DNA of 64,000 bases from Sphingomonas limnosediminicola (GCF_039537965.1 NZ_BAABBM010000001.1:620001-684000); one strand, 5' to 3'. Shown: positions 7,964 to 15,921, counted from the first letter of the stretch. Notes: generated by a model not told the origin, from the letters alone. Numbers and translations are program-made.

Positions 7964-8707
7964 TCACGCCAATCTCGACTGATCGACGTCGACAGCTCTT
8001 CGTAGAAGCAGTGCGTCGGAGATGGCGGCTGACGAGGCCGTGTTATCGAAGATGCACCAGCACTCCCGCCCTCGTGTCATTTCCCGGTCAAGTCGATCGG
8101 CATAGGAACGAATGCGATCTGCGTAGCTCGAACGATAGATCACCGGTGATCCGTGCAACCGCCAGTAGGAAAACCCTCGCCATCCGCCTGGAGTGGCTGC
8201 GGCCGGCACGGTGACCGGGTCAGCTGCCACCCGAACGACTTTCATACGCTTCAGCAGATCGTCGGCCTCCTCGGTAAACCAGGTGGCGTTGCGGGGTTCG
8301 CAGACCACGGCAGCGGAGGTTCGGACTGCCAGTTGGTTGAAGAACCTTTCAACGAGATCTGCTTCGAACTGAAACTTGGGAGGAAGCTGCAGCAAGATGA
8401 TCGCGAGCTTCTCTCTCAGGCAATGCGCCTGGTCTAAGAATGCGGCGAGCGGCTCATGGCAATCCACCAATTTTCGTTGATGCGAAATCTCCTTTGGGAT
8501 CTTCACGGAGAAGCGGAACGTCGTAGGCACGCTCTCGTACCAGCGATTCCATGTCGATTTCCGATGAGGACGATGGAATGAGCTGTTGATCTCGGTGACC
8601 GGCAATATTCGCGAGTACCGCTCTAACCCGCTTCCCTCAGTCGGGAACTCGCCAGTGGCGGCACTGCCGATTGTCCAGCCCGCGGTCCCGATCTTCATCG
8701 AACACAT
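7964..8707 (-). CDS. DUF72 (YecE-like) family protein
   Basis: 247 residues; an internal ATG at 8698 (MKIGTAGW) is an equally good start. Family hallmarks are IGTAGWTI at the N-terminus, YSRILPVTEINSSFHRPH, FRFSVKIPKEISHQRKL, LLQLPPKF, VVCEPRNATWF, GFSYWRLHGSP, and the closing CWCIFDNTASSAAI. The family forms a TIM-barrel of unknown activity, often found beside DNA-repair or stress genes. Length is normal. The SRAP-type gene lies 0.4 kb away on the same strand, but no operon is implied. Confidence 0.9.
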   Translation of the reverse strand: MCSMKIGTAGWTIGSAATGEFPTEGSGLERYSRILPVTEINSSFHRPHRKSTWNRWYESVPTTFRFSVKIPKEISHQRKLVDCHEPLAAFLDQAHCLREKLAIILLQLPPKFQFEADLVERFFNQLAVRTSAAVVCEPRNATWFTEEADDLLKRMKVVRVAADPVTVPAAATPGGWRGFSYWRLHGSPVIYRSSYADRIRSYADRLDREMTRGRECWCIFDNTASSAAISDALLLRRAVDVDQSRLA

Positions 8708-8753
8708 CGGTCGCTTGACCGGCTTAGGAGGTCACCGGTCTCCCCGACCAACA

Positions 8754-8993
8754 TTAGGCGCTGCAGGCCTCTTCGAAAGTATCGAAACTTCGACCACTGG
8801 CAGCCTGCCAACGTGAGCTTCCGTTGGGCGCCGTCACTCGCCTCGGGAAGCTCCTGCCCCTTAGTGCATCGTTCCATTTGGTGATCAGCGGCCGGAGGTA
8901 ATTCATCGGATACTCCACAACGATGAGCCCGCCCACAGTCCTCGTTAACGATGCCAACACTTCGGCGTTCCTCAGCCAAACATGTGTCTGCAT
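8754..8993 (-). CDS. Hypothetical protein, 79 residues
   Basis: The frame MQTHVWLRNAEVLASLTRT, then VGGLIVVEYPMNYLRPLI and FDTFEEACSA, looks like a compact folded protein with charged and hydrophobic alternation, unlike the shadow frames around it. I do not recognise a family. It lies between the DUF72 gene and the SRAP-type gene, all on the minus strand. A degenerate piece resembling the dispersed repeat begins at about its start codon (8993-9035). Low to moderate confidence that it is expressed. Confidence 0.4.
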   Translation of the reverse strand: MQTHVWLRNAEVLASLTRTVGGLIVVEYPMNYLRPLITKWNDALRGRSFPRRVTAPNGSSRWQAASGRSFDTFEEACSA

Positions 8994-9077
8994 TGGACCA
9001 AACTTGCCCCGCGCAGCTCTCGAGCCAACCTGCCGGTAGCCGAGCGGCAGGCTTTCGCCGTAACTAGCGACGCACGC

Positions 9078-9668
9078 CTAAACAGCTGCTGTGCTTAGCG
9101 TTCCGGCCGGAAGAGGGCCGATGAGGCCTTTGACACTCTTCGCCTCGTCCAACCAAACCGGCCATTGCTCGCGGTGCAGAACGGCGACTTGGCGGTCGTG
9201 ATAGGGCGCGACGTCAGGGCCCGGGCTGGTCGTCAGCATGGTGTACGCCTCCCCGGATTTGTCATCCGTCCGCCAAAGGCCGGCGATGCAGAACCAGGGC
9301 TCATCGTTCTTCGTGAATAACCACTTCTTCTTCTTCGCCCGCTTGGCTTGCGCATCTGGATCATCAGTGAATTCAAAGAAACCGTCGGCAACGATCAGGC
9401 AGCGTCCACGCTTGAACTCGCGCCCTTCCGACCGAAAGTTGAAGACCGGCTTGCCCGTGGGGCCACGCCAGCTCCATGGCCGCTGTACGAGCTCGACCGC
9501 CCCCGGCTCACTACTGCTTGGCCGCACGATCGTGCCCACCTCGCCGATGCGTATGCTCGTCGGTGCAAGGTTTGGAAGGCCCTCCGGAAAGCGGAGGGGA
9601 ATCCTGATCTGTGAGAATTGCTCTGAGATGATCCCGAGCGGGACGTACCTTTGATACTCGTTGCACAT
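9078..9668 (-). CDS. SOS response-associated peptidase (SRAP/YedK/HMCES family)
   Basis: 196 residues when started at the ATG at 9668, which puts the catalytic cysteine at residue 2 (MCNEYQRY) as the family requires; the longer frame from 9773 runs through repeat copy 7. Other hallmarks: NLAPTSIRIG, FNFRSEG with the conserved Asn, VADGFFEF with the catalytic Glu, PWFCIAGLW, TMLTTSPGPDVAPYHDRQV with the active-site His. Family members crosslink through Cys2 to abasic sites in single-stranded DNA and shield them. The lysine-rich insert AQAKRAKKKKWLFTK is common in this group. Confidence 0.92.
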   Translation of the reverse strand: MCNEYQRYVPLGIISEQFSQIRIPLRFPEGLPNLAPTSIRIGEVGTIVRPSSSEPGAVELVQRPWSWRGPTGKPVFNFRSEGREFKRGRCLIVADGFFEFTDDPDAQAKRAKKKKWLFTKNDEPWFCIAGLWRTDDKSGEAYTMLTTSPGPDVAPYHDRQVAVLHREQWPVWLDEAKSVKGLIGPLPAGTLSTAAV

Positions 9669-9752
9669 ATCGTCGATCCGCGCCGGTGCTTCGTGATGCC
9701 AACGACCAAACGAGTGGCGCAGCAAAGGTTTCAAGAGCAGCGCTGAGATCTC

Positions 9753-9805
9753 TAATGGCGGCTTCCGACCCAAACCCGCCGCGCGGCAGCTTTCACCCGT
9801 TGCAG
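9753..9805 (-). repeat. Dispersed intergenic repeat, copy 7 (full length)
   Basis: Read on the minus strand: GCAACGGGTGAAAGCTGCC, GCGCGGCGGGTTTGGGTCGG, AAGCCGCCATTA. It lies between the divergent SRAP and PAP2 genes. Confidence 0.7.
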
Positions 9806-9872
9806 AACAACACTCCGCGCCAGAACGTCACGGCGCAGGCACTAACATTGGCGCTGCGGGTTACAGCCCTTT

Positions 9873-10469
9873 ATGCAGAGCAAACCGATTCAAACGGCAG
9901 AAGAACGGCTAATCAGCCTTGATGACCGCGCCAGAGGTCTCTTTGAACCACACTTGGATGCTCCGCCGATGCGGGTGCTGGACCTGCTCAGCAAGCTTGG
10001 TGACCAGCCCGAGCTGAGACTCATTGCAGGTGGTCTGGTGGTCGCTGGAACGTTTGCCGGCAATGACCGCCTTGTTCGGGCCGGAGCGCGAATGCTGATC
10101 GCTCACGAGGCTGCGACCCTAGCCAAGAATTTGGTGAAGACTAACGTTGATCGCACCCGTCCCCGAAGCGTGGAGAACACGGACGCCAAAAAGCCTAAGA
10201 AGGGCGATCACACCGCCAAGGAGAAGACTAGTTTTCCCTCCGGGCACAGCGCAGGCGCGATGGCAGCAGCTCGGGCGTTTTCTCGGGAGTTCCCGGAATA
10301 TGGAGCGGCCGCCATTGGCGGTGCGGCCTTTATCGCTGCAATGCAGATCCCGAGATGCGCACATTATCCAACAGACGTCGCGGCTGGCGTTCTGCTCGGA
10401 CTCGCAGTCGAGGGAATGACAAGCGCTGCCTGGGAGGCCGCGCAAATGGATGAGCGAAGCGTCGATTAG
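9873..10469 (+). CDS. PAP2-family phosphatase
   Basis: 198 residues. The three phosphatase motifs are recognisable: KTNVDRTRPR (KxxxxxxRP) near residue 90, SFPSGHSA (PSGH) near residue 120, and PRCAHYPTDVAAG (HxxxD) near residue 158. In motif 3 the Ser-Arg pair expected six or seven residues before the His is Met-Gln (MQIPRCAH), so one phosphate-binding arginine is missing. Hydrophobic stretches (LIAGGLVVAGTFAG; AAIGGAAFIAA) indicate a membrane protein. Family members hydrolyse lipid phosphates such as undecaprenyl or phosphatidyl phosphates. Flanked by repeats 7 and 8. Confidence 0.85.
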   Translation: MQSKPIQTAEERLISLDDRARGLFEPHLDAPPMRVLDLLSKLGDQPELRLIAGGLVVAGTFAGNDRLVRAGARMLIAHEAATLAKNLVKTNVDRTRPRSVENTDAKKPKKGDHTAKEKTSFPSGHSAGAMAAARAFSREFPEYGAAAIGGAAFIAAMQIPRCAHYPTDVAAGVLLGLAVEGMTSAAWEAAQMDERSVD

Positions 10470-10476
10470 CCGCGCA

Positions 10477-10522
10477 GGGCCTGTTTTCGACCCAAATCTG
10501 ACGCGGCAGCTTTCAACCACGG
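10477..10522 (-). repeat. Dispersed intergenic repeat, copy 8
   Basis: Diverged two-unit copy. Minus-strand reading: GTGGTTGAAAGCTGCCGCGT, CAGATTTGGGTCGAAAACAG, GCCC. Lies just after the PAP2 stop. Confidence 0.6.
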
Positions 10523-10665
10523 CTGAAGGAAGCTTGCACCGGTCACCGCTATCCTACTGATTTATGTTAGAAATCCGGCAGCTAGTTAACCGCTTCTCTC
10601 CATCTGAGCTTTACTCGCCACCTGTAAACCGACCGGATGCCGGGGGGCATCGTCGGAGTTGGTTG

Positions 10666-11001
10666 ATGCCTGGTTTCGGAAAAAGACGCGATTTGGCTGG
10701 TGGTCGACGGACGACTCCTCGCCAACCGGCAGTGCTCGTTGCCTCGGCAGCAACAGACGAGCTTTCGTATTCCGTTGTACTTGAAGAGGTATGCTCCACC
10801 GGAGCGAAGCTTCGGGCCGGAGAAGCGCCAACAGTGGGTAAGCCATTGGTGGTGAAAATCGGAGCTGCTCAGATTTCCGCAAAGGTCGTCTGGAGCGATG
10901 GCGGAACCTGCGGGATCTCCTTCGACGAACCACTCACCCAACTCGGTGTTCGCCATCTGAAGGAAGAAGGGCGCTGGGGTACTGTTATAGGAATCCTGTG
11001 A
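10666..11001 (+). CDS. PilZ-like domain protein (degenerate ligand motif)
   Basis: 111 residues from the ATG at 10666; an upstream ATG at 10564 would add a 34-residue segment with no domain character. RRTTPR near the start supplies an RxxxR, and the beta-barrel pattern follows (AVLVAS, YSVVLEEVCSTGAKL, KPLVVKIGAAQISAKVVWSDGGTCGISFDEPL). The second motif reads EVCSTG instead of [D/N]xSxxG, so c-di-GMP binding is doubtful. The end VRHLKEEGRWGTVIGIL is helical. Monocistronic. Confidence 0.7.
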   Translation: MPGFGKRRDLAGGRRTTPRQPAVLVASAATDELSYSVVLEEVCSTGAKLRAGEAPTVGKPLVVKIGAAQISAKVVWSDGGTCGISFDEPLTQLGVRHLKEEGRWGTVIGIL

Positions 11002-11074
11002 AAACTGGACGTGCTTGCAAAAGCAATTTGCCGAGCGTCACCGCTTTCCTACCGCTAGGGACTAAGCAGACAAT

Positions 11075-11242
11075 TCAACGCGATGCGTCTTCGGGCAAGG
11101 TTAGTCCATAGGCGCCAACCAGCTTATCGCGGCAGTCTGAAACGAGGTCCTCAGATCGTTTTAGGCTCGCTCGGAGGTTGCGATTGGCCGTCTCCAGCTC
11201 GATACGAGTCGGCCGCTCGTTGTCGTTGGATGCTTTGGTCAC
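11075..11242 (-). CDS. Small coiled-coil-like protein, 55 residues
   Basis: A short gene read directly from the sequence. GTG at 11242, in-frame stop just upstream (so no longer start exists), ending at 11075. The product begins MTKASNDNERPTRIELETAN, continues RNLRASLKRSEDLVSDCRDK, and ends LVGAYGLTLPEDASR. It is strongly helical and charged with heptad-like Leu/Ile spacing and one Cys, typical of short sphingomonad orphan proteins. No ribosome binding site of normal strength is visible. Function unknown. Confidence 0.5.
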   Translation of the reverse strand: MTKASNDNERPTRIELETANRNLRASLKRSEDLVSDCRDKLVGAYGLTLPEDASR

Positions 11243-11342
11243 GCCAGGCTAAACGTCTCAAAGCAGGTGGCGGGCTCAATCGAAGATCTGCTTGGCCGTC
11301 CGAGGATCCCGAAGACTTCCAGAAGCCTGCTAACATAGAGCA

Positions 11343-11585
11343 TTGCGGGAGCACGCGCCGGCCAACCATATTGGGTTGGTGCACCGACATCCCCGACAAG
11401 AGACCCCGCGCCTCGCGAAGCTACTCGATGAGCGCCACGACGCGCGCATCCGGGTCAGCCTAACAGATGAAGATGATCCTCTGAGGGCGGAGAAACTTGC
11501 AGCGCTGCTCAGCCAAATTCGCGCCTTAGATCTCGAAATCAACATGTTGGAGGCAGCGGCCCGGCAGGGAACAGACATCAGGTAA
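11343..11585 (+). CDS. Possible small helical protein or gene fragment
   Basis: 80 codons from a TTG. The C-terminal half (DEDDPLRAEKLAALLSQIRA, LDLEINMLEAAARQ) is a convincing amphipathic helix, while the N-terminal half is Pro/His/Arg-rich and less protein-like. Third-position GC is only moderately raised. It may be a fragment of a larger gene. A minus-strand frame over the same bases (11330-11623) is Ser/Arg-rich and was judged a shadow. Confidence 0.35.
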   Translation: MREHAPANHIGLVHRHPRQETPRLAKLLDERHDARIRVSLTDEDDPLRAEKLAALLSQIRALDLEINMLEAAARQGTDIR

Positions 11586-11756
11586 GGCCGTTGGACGGCG
11601 GCGCCTCCTTTCAGGGTGCGCAAGCCTACAGCAAGGCCCGTCTACCCCCCCCACCCCCCGGCGGGCCTTGCCCTTTCAGGTTTCTGGCGCCTTGGCCGCC
11701 TTCATCTCAGTCTCGCAAGATGCTTGGCTTGCAGCCGGATAGCACCGCCGCGCTAT

Positions 11757-11809
11757 CCGCAATGGGTCGAGAGCCGCCGCGACAGGTTTGGGTCGGAAGC
11801 GGCCTTCAT
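11757..11809 (+). repeat. Dispersed intergenic repeat, copy 9 (full length)
   Basis: CCGCAATGGGTCGAGAGCCG, CCGCGACAGGTTTGGGTCGG, AAGCGGCCTTCAT. Both units are present. It sits 30 bases from the 3' end of the DUF6090-like gene, preceded by a C-rich homopolymer tract at 11643-11660. Confidence 0.75.
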
Positions 11810-11838
11810 TGGGCGTACCGACGCCTGAGCATTGGCCG

Positions 11839-12609
11839 TCAGTCTCGCTTACGTAGCGCCGCCGCTAGCTCGTCTGTCTGTCGCGCAGTTCCCCGGAGCA
11901 GCGCGAGCTTTTGATCGAGCGCAGACAGATAGCGCGTCAAATCGGCGGCGATCCCGGGCACCTTCTGCACCTTATCAACGGCCTCGCCAATCTGCCCCAC
12001 CGCCAACCCGAGAGTGCAGTATTCTGGCAGCGTGACGCCGATGGGCTGTTTGCCGTGGTAGACGATGCGATCTCCGCAGCGCTCGCGAATGCGAGCTTGA
12101 ACGGCATATGGCATCACCCGTCGTAGAATGTCGCGATAGGGTGGCGACTCCAGCATCTGCGGCTCATTTGCTGCAAGTGACAAATAATAGTCGCTGGCCA
12201 TCTCCTGCAGCGACTCACGGCCAAGCAGGCCGACCAGCCCCGCCGACACCATTTCGCTGAAGATAAATCGCTTAGGCGGGCTGAGGTCGATTTGCGTTGC
12301 TTGGTACGCGTCGATGACAAACGCTTCGCCCGTCCCCTCATGCACGGCCTCCAACGAACTAAGGGCTGCGAGACCGTGTCGTTTCGCTGTTTCGTAATAG
12401 GCAATCTGTTGGCGGAACTGGCGGCTATTGAACGTCAGCTCATCCACCAAACGCTGGCGATATGAAGCCGCCCGCTCCCGGTCGATCCGCGCCTGGTTCC
12501 AATTATTGACCTGCGTTCCAAGGAACACGCCGACAACGACGATCGCGAGATCAATCGTTACAGCGAACCAGTTGTGGCCTGCGACATGCTCGCGAATACG
12601 CCGGATCAT
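11839..12609 (-). CDS. Membrane-anchored protein, DUF6090-like
   Basis: 256 residues. The N-terminus MIRRIREHVAGHNWFAVTID, then LAIVVVGVFLGTQVNNWNQAR, gives a single membrane helix followed by an Asn-Trp-Asn motif common to a large group of sphingomonad proteins annotated DUF6090 or similar. The rest is a soluble helical domain (EMVSAGLVGLLGRESLQEMASDYYLSL; PPYRDILRRVMPYAVQARIRERCGDR) ending in a long helix (SALDQKLALLRGTARQTDELAAALRKRD). Residues outside the membrane probably face the periplasm. Function unknown. Confidence 0.7.
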   Translation of the reverse strand: MIRRIREHVAGHNWFAVTIDLAIVVVGVFLGTQVNNWNQARIDRERAASYRQRLVDELTFNSRQFRQQIAYYETAKRHGLAALSSLEAVHEGTGEAFVIDAYQATQIDLSPPKRFIFSEMVSAGLVGLLGRESLQEMASDYYLSLAANEPQMLESPPYRDILRRVMPYAVQARIRERCGDRIVYHGKQPIGVTLPEYCTLGLAVGQIGEAVDKVQKVPGIAADLTRYLSALDQKLALLRGTARQTDELAAALRKRD

Positions 12610-12722
12610 CGCCGCCCTCCCCGCGACGATCTACAGTCAGGAAATAAGCGACGGCAATGTCTGATTTGGGTCCGGCAGGTTGAGGGGACAGTAAACCGGC
12701 CTGGGCACTTCCCCTTATTTCG

Positions 12723-12738
12723 CCGTCAGCATTGACGG
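12723..12738. other. Perfect short inverted repeat
   Basis: CCGTCA-GCAT-TGACGG, about 85 bases upstream of the next plus-strand gene. It could be an operator or a leader hairpin; there is no T tract. Confidence 0.3.
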
Positions 12739-12824
12739 TCTATAAGGTTGCCATCGCCGTCCTCAGGATCAGCACGACGCGAACGGAAGACAAATGAGAG
12801 CTCCCGCTATGAAGGAGCATCATT

Positions 12825-13036
12825 ATGTCCGCGTCAGATCATCACAAGATACTGCACGAAATCGTCAGTCACTTCGAAACGCTGGCGGCAACATTGGGCA
12901 TGCAATGGAAGCCTTTGCCGACGACGACCGGGGCATCGTCGACCTTGCCGCGTTGCAACGAGCAAAGGACGCCGCTCACAACGGCGCCCAACGGGCTCGC
13001 GAAGCGACGTCGACAGTAAGACGGGCGTTTGACTGA
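12825..13036 (+). pseudogene. Small gene, apparently frameshifted
   Basis: An ATG at 12825 has a strong AAGGAG seven bases upstream and encodes MSASDHHKILHEIVSHFETL and AATLG, a convincing start. In that frame the rest becomes low quality and stops at 13019. A different frame over the second half reads HAMEAFADDDRGIVDLAALQ, RAKDAAHNGAQRAREATSTV, RRAFD and stops at 13036, which looks like the natural C-terminus. A single shift near 12900 would join them into a protein of about 70 residues. Either a real frameshift or two overlapping short frames. Confidence 0.45.
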
Positions 13037-13144
13037 GTGCTGGGGCTGCGAGATGCCGCTCCAAGACCGGCTCAGTCGGAGATGCGCATTATTGCGGATA
13101 TGAAACAGCTCTCTGTCAGCCGAAAAGGCTGGACATTGGGCAGA

Positions 13145-13369
13145 ATGTCCGTGGCAAGCGATCTCACCTATTTTCAGCGGCGAGCGTCGCAAGAGCGAGC
13201 TGCGGCACTTAGCGCGGAGCACCCGCGAGCGCGACACGCTCACTTGCTTATGGCCAAAAAATACGAAGATCGCATAAGGCGCCTGGGCGTAAACGAGCGG
13301 TCGTCTTCAAAAAAGTTGCGCGTACGACTCATGCCCTCTCGGGGGCCGCCTTATAAGGCTGAGGTCTAA
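13145..13369 (+). CDS. Small hypothetical protein, 74 residues
   Basis: Starts MSVASDLTYFQRRASQERAA at 13145; a longer frame from 13037 has no protein character. The segment YFQRRASQERAAALSAEHPR, then ARHAHLLMAKKYEDRIRRLG, is two amphipathic helices, a pattern frequent in short sphingomonad proteins of unknown role that contain a D-x-x-Y-x-x-R-R-A start and a HxxLAxxYxxRI end. The C-terminal 25 residues are basic and unstructured. Confidence 0.5.
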   Translation: MSVASDLTYFQRRASQERAAALSAEHPRARHAHLLMAKKYEDRIRRLGVNERSSSKKLRVRLMPSRGPPYKAEV

Positions 13370-13535
13370 GGGCGATGGAAGCCGGGGGCATAGTTCGCCC
13401 CCCAGCGGCTCGCTTCTTTCCGGACAATGGCTGAAATGGTTCGAACGCTGCCACCCACTCCCTGGCGACAAGAAGAGTGGAAGCGGACCCAGTCAGGATA
13501 TCTAGGTTCAATATCTCGAAAAATTCTTCGCCGAG

Positions 13536-13784
13536 TTAAGTTATGCGGTTCGGCTCCTTGATCGCTCTGGCGACGGGCAACCGTGCGACTGGCCGTTGTG
13601 CTTGGTCGATAACCTCGATCCATGCCTCAGCCGGGATGGACCCGCGAATGGCATGATCCGTGCCAAGGTCGGCAGCTAGCTTTCTGGCTTCAGATTTCGC
13701 TACCTCATCGTCGGGAAGATCTCGCCCGACCAGGTCGGCCGCCGCACCATTATTATCTACGAAGTTGAAGAAGTATCGGGCCAC
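13536..13784 (-). CDS. DUF6894-like protein
   Basis: 82 residues starting MARYFFNFVDNNGAAADLVG and continuing RDLPDDEVAKSEARKLAADL. The M-x-R-Y-F-F-N start, the D-x-x-G-x-x-L-P centre and the following Ala-rich helix are the hallmarks of a widespread family of very short alphaproteobacterial proteins (DUF6894). The function is unknown. It shares strand with the PilZ gene just upstream, whose stop is four bases from this start, so the two are probably co-transcribed. Confidence 0.75.
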   Translation of the reverse strand: MARYFFNFVDNNGAAADLVGRDLPDDEVAKSEARKLAADLGTDHAIRGSIPAEAWIEVIDQAQRPVARLPVARAIKEPNRIT

Positions 13785-13787
13785 GTG

Positions 13788-14063
13788 CTAAATAACCGCT
13801 AGCTCCATGATGCCGCCTGCCCGGCGCCCTCTTGTCCATTTCACGGCGCCCTCAAATATTGCCCCGAGCACTCGCACTTGGATGCGCTCGTCACTCTCGA
13901 GCGCAGTTGCAGCCTCCAGACAGAACCCTTTCTCTGAAAGATTCAAGAGAACGCCGGTGACCGTAGTGCCGCACTGCCGAGTGATAACGCACTGTTCGTC
14001 GGTTTCCAGGCGCGCCGCGCGCTCCAGTTTGGCCGCGGGAATGACAACTGCTGCTTCGCGCAT
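13788..14063 (-). CDS. Single-domain PilZ protein
   Basis: 91 residues, essentially a PilZ domain alone. LERAARLE stands where RxxxR normally lies (spacing one residue short). LLNLSEKGFCLEA gives the NxSxxG motif, and IQVRVLGAIFEGAVKWTRGR followed by RAGGIMEL the closing strands. A c-di-GMP adaptor role is plausible. It is upstream of and probably co-transcribed with the DUF6894-like gene. Confidence 0.75.
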   Translation of the reverse strand: MREAAVVIPAAKLERAARLETDEQCVITRQCGTTVTGVLLNLSEKGFCLEAATALESDERIQVRVLGAIFEGAVKWTRGRRAGGIMELAVI

Positions 14064-14262
14064 GCGCGGACCCCTTGGCGACCGGCCGCTGCTCCTGCGT
14101 TCGCGCGGTCGAGTCGTAACTCCCTGAAAGTGCTACAAGACTTAGAGCGAGTCCATCCGCTAATCGGCTCAAAACAAGGGTTCCTGCCGGCCCTGTGCGC
14201 TTCGCCACCATCCGGGCTTAAGCGCAGGCCTAAAAAGGCTGATTGCCCAAGGAGATCATACG

Positions 14263-14334
14263 ATGAGCCGCGCGGCATGGATCGTCTTAATGGTTTTGGC
14301 AGGTCTGGCGGTGTGGTGGTTCACTACGCACTGA
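14263..14334 (+). CDS. 23-residue single-pass membrane peptide
   Basis: ATG at 14263 preceded by AAGGAG eight bases upstream. The product MSRAAWIVLMVLAGLAVWWF ends in TTH. It has one uninterrupted hydrophobic helix with an Arg near the start, the design of known small inner-membrane peptides. It ends 52 bases before the histidine kinase gene on the same strand, so it may be the first cistron of that operon and act on the kinase. Too short for standard gene finders. Supported by ribosome binding site and helix, not by homology. Confidence 0.5.
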   Translation: MSRAAWIVLMVLAGLAVWWFTTH

Positions 14335-14386
14335 CGCCAGCGGGTTGCAAAGTAGACATTAGCGGCTTCGCGAGGCTGTAGAGGCA

Positions 14387-15784
14387 GTGGTGGACGGCAT
14401 CTTGGCGGCCTCCTATGCCCTGGGCGTGGAGGTTCCAGCCGATACATTCGTAACCAGCCTGACTCCCGTTTTGCAGACGGCGCTCGATGCTGTCGTAATC
14501 ATGCGCGAGGACGGCACCATCGGGGGATGGAATGAGGTAGCGGAGCAGATATTTGGATGGCCTGCCTCCGAGGCGGTCGGGAAGCAACTGAGTGAGCTCA
14601 TCATCCCACATCGTTACCGCGAAGCACATCACCGCGGGTTATCAGCCTATTTGACAAGTGGAAAAGGCCCGCTGCTCGGTCGGCGGGTGGAAATCACTGG
14701 GCTTCGCGCCTCGGGCGACGAGTTCCCAGTAGAGCTGTCGATAGCCCCGACTACCGACGCCGGCGAGCAAGTCTTTCTTGGCTTCCTTCGTGACATTTCC
14801 GAGCGCAAAGCCGCCGAGGATGCGCTTAGAGAAAGCGAAGCTCGCCTTTCCGCGACATACAATCATGCTCTGGTGGGAATTGCTGAGGTTGATCGCAGCG
14901 GTCGATTTGTCCGCGCAAACGATCAGTTCTCAGTCATGACGGGCTATTCTCTTGAGGAGCTCCGCACGAGGACCTTTTTTGACCTCACTCATCCGGCCGA
15001 TCTTGCGAGCGAGCAGCAGGTTTTTGCGGAGCACTGGGATGGTAGAGACGCGTATACGGTCGAGAAGCGATACGTTCGCAAAGACGGTGCCATCATCTGG
15101 GTCGAGCTAGCCGCATCGATAGTGCGCTCGGAAGATGGGGAGGTCTCGTACGGCGTCCGGATCGTCCGCGACATCACGGATGAAAAGCGTGCTGGCGAGC
15201 AACAGCGCCTACTGCTTCAAGAGCTCAACCATCGCGTGAAGAACACGCTAACGGTTGTCCAGGGGCTAGCTCACCAGACATTCAAGTCGGGTGCCGTGCC
15301 ACCGGAGACCTTGCGCTCCTTCGAGGGGCGGCTCGGCGCGCTTGCTGCCGCTCATAATCTGTTGATGAAGCAGACTTGGGAAGCGACGCCCATGGCCGAT
15401 GCCGTCGAAGCTGCGCTGCGACCCTTTCAGACAGCCAATTCGCGGATCTCGCTCGGCGGGCCGGACCTCCTGCTAACACCGGCCGCGACAATCACACTCA
15501 CTCTTGCGCTGCACGAGCTTGCAACCAACGCCGCGAAGTACGGCGCCTTGTCCAACAATGACGGCACGATCGACGTCGGATGGAGCACGGAAGCGGATAC
15601 GCTTAAGCTCATCTGGCGCGAGCGTGCCGGTCCACCGGTTGTACAGCCAACGAGAATCGGTTTTGGAACTCGGCTTATTCAACGCGCCATTGCCAGTGAT
15701 CTCGGCGGGACGGTTGACATAAACTATGACGGACTTGGACTGATCTGTACGATCATTTCGCCGCTCAAGCGCACCACGCCCTGA
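14387..15784 (+). CDS. PAS-PAS HWE-family sensor histidine kinase
   Basis: 465 residues. Two PAS domains: about 25-140 (ALDAVVIMREDGTIGGWNEV; FLGFLRDISERKAAE) and about 150-270 (GIAEVDRSGRFVRANDQFSV; GVRIVRDITDEKRAGEQQ). The phosphoacceptor is in LNHRVKNTLTVVQGLA. The ATP-binding part has LHELATNAAKYGALS and the signature WRE (KLIWRERAGPPV), then GFGTRLI. These features place it in the HWE/HisKA_2 group, whose members in alphaproteobacteria include light, oxygen and general-stress-response kinases. There is no membrane helix, so it is cytoplasmic unless tethered. No response regulator is adjacent. Confidence 0.93.
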   Translation: MVDGILAASYALGVEVPADTFVTSLTPVLQTALDAVVIMREDGTIGGWNEVAEQIFGWPASEAVGKQLSELIIPHRYREAHHRGLSAYLTSGKGPLLGRRVEITGLRASGDEFPVELSIAPTTDAGEQVFLGFLRDISERKAAEDALRESEARLSATYNHALVGIAEVDRSGRFVRANDQFSVMTGYSLEELRTRTFFDLTHPADLASEQQVFAEHWDGRDAYTVEKRYVRKDGAIIWVELAASIVRSEDGEVSYGVRIVRDITDEKRAGEQQRLLLQELNHRVKNTLTVVQGLAHQTFKSGAVPPETLRSFEGRLGALAAAHNLLMKQTWEATPMADAVEAALRPFQTANSRISLGGPDLLLTPAATITLTLALHELATNAAKYGALSNNDGTIDVGWSTEADTLKLIWRERAGPPVVQPTRIGFGTRLIQRAIASDLGGTVDINYDGLGLICTIISPLKRTTP

Positions 15785-15921
15785 GCTGCGGACGGGTGTC
15801 GAGAACCAGTTTCTGGAACAGACACTCAATGCCGTCGCCGCCGATGCCTGTAAATTGCGTAAGCGGCGGTAGCTAGCGGCGCCCTCAACAGGATCGAAAG
15901 CATCATCGGGGCGAGACGAGT

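Noticed and set aside
8993-9035. Possible seventeenth copy of the dispersed repeat
   Set aside because: It shares TGGACCAAACTTGCC and a following CGCGCAGCT with minus-oriented copies but the cores are too diverged to count with confidence.
9668-9773. N-terminal extension of the SRAP-type gene
   Set aside because: Family catalysis needs Cys at residue 2, and the extension reads through dispersed repeat copy 7.
11643-11660. C-rich tract considered as a phase-variable homopolymer
   Set aside because: It lies outside any supported gene, so length change would not switch a frame.
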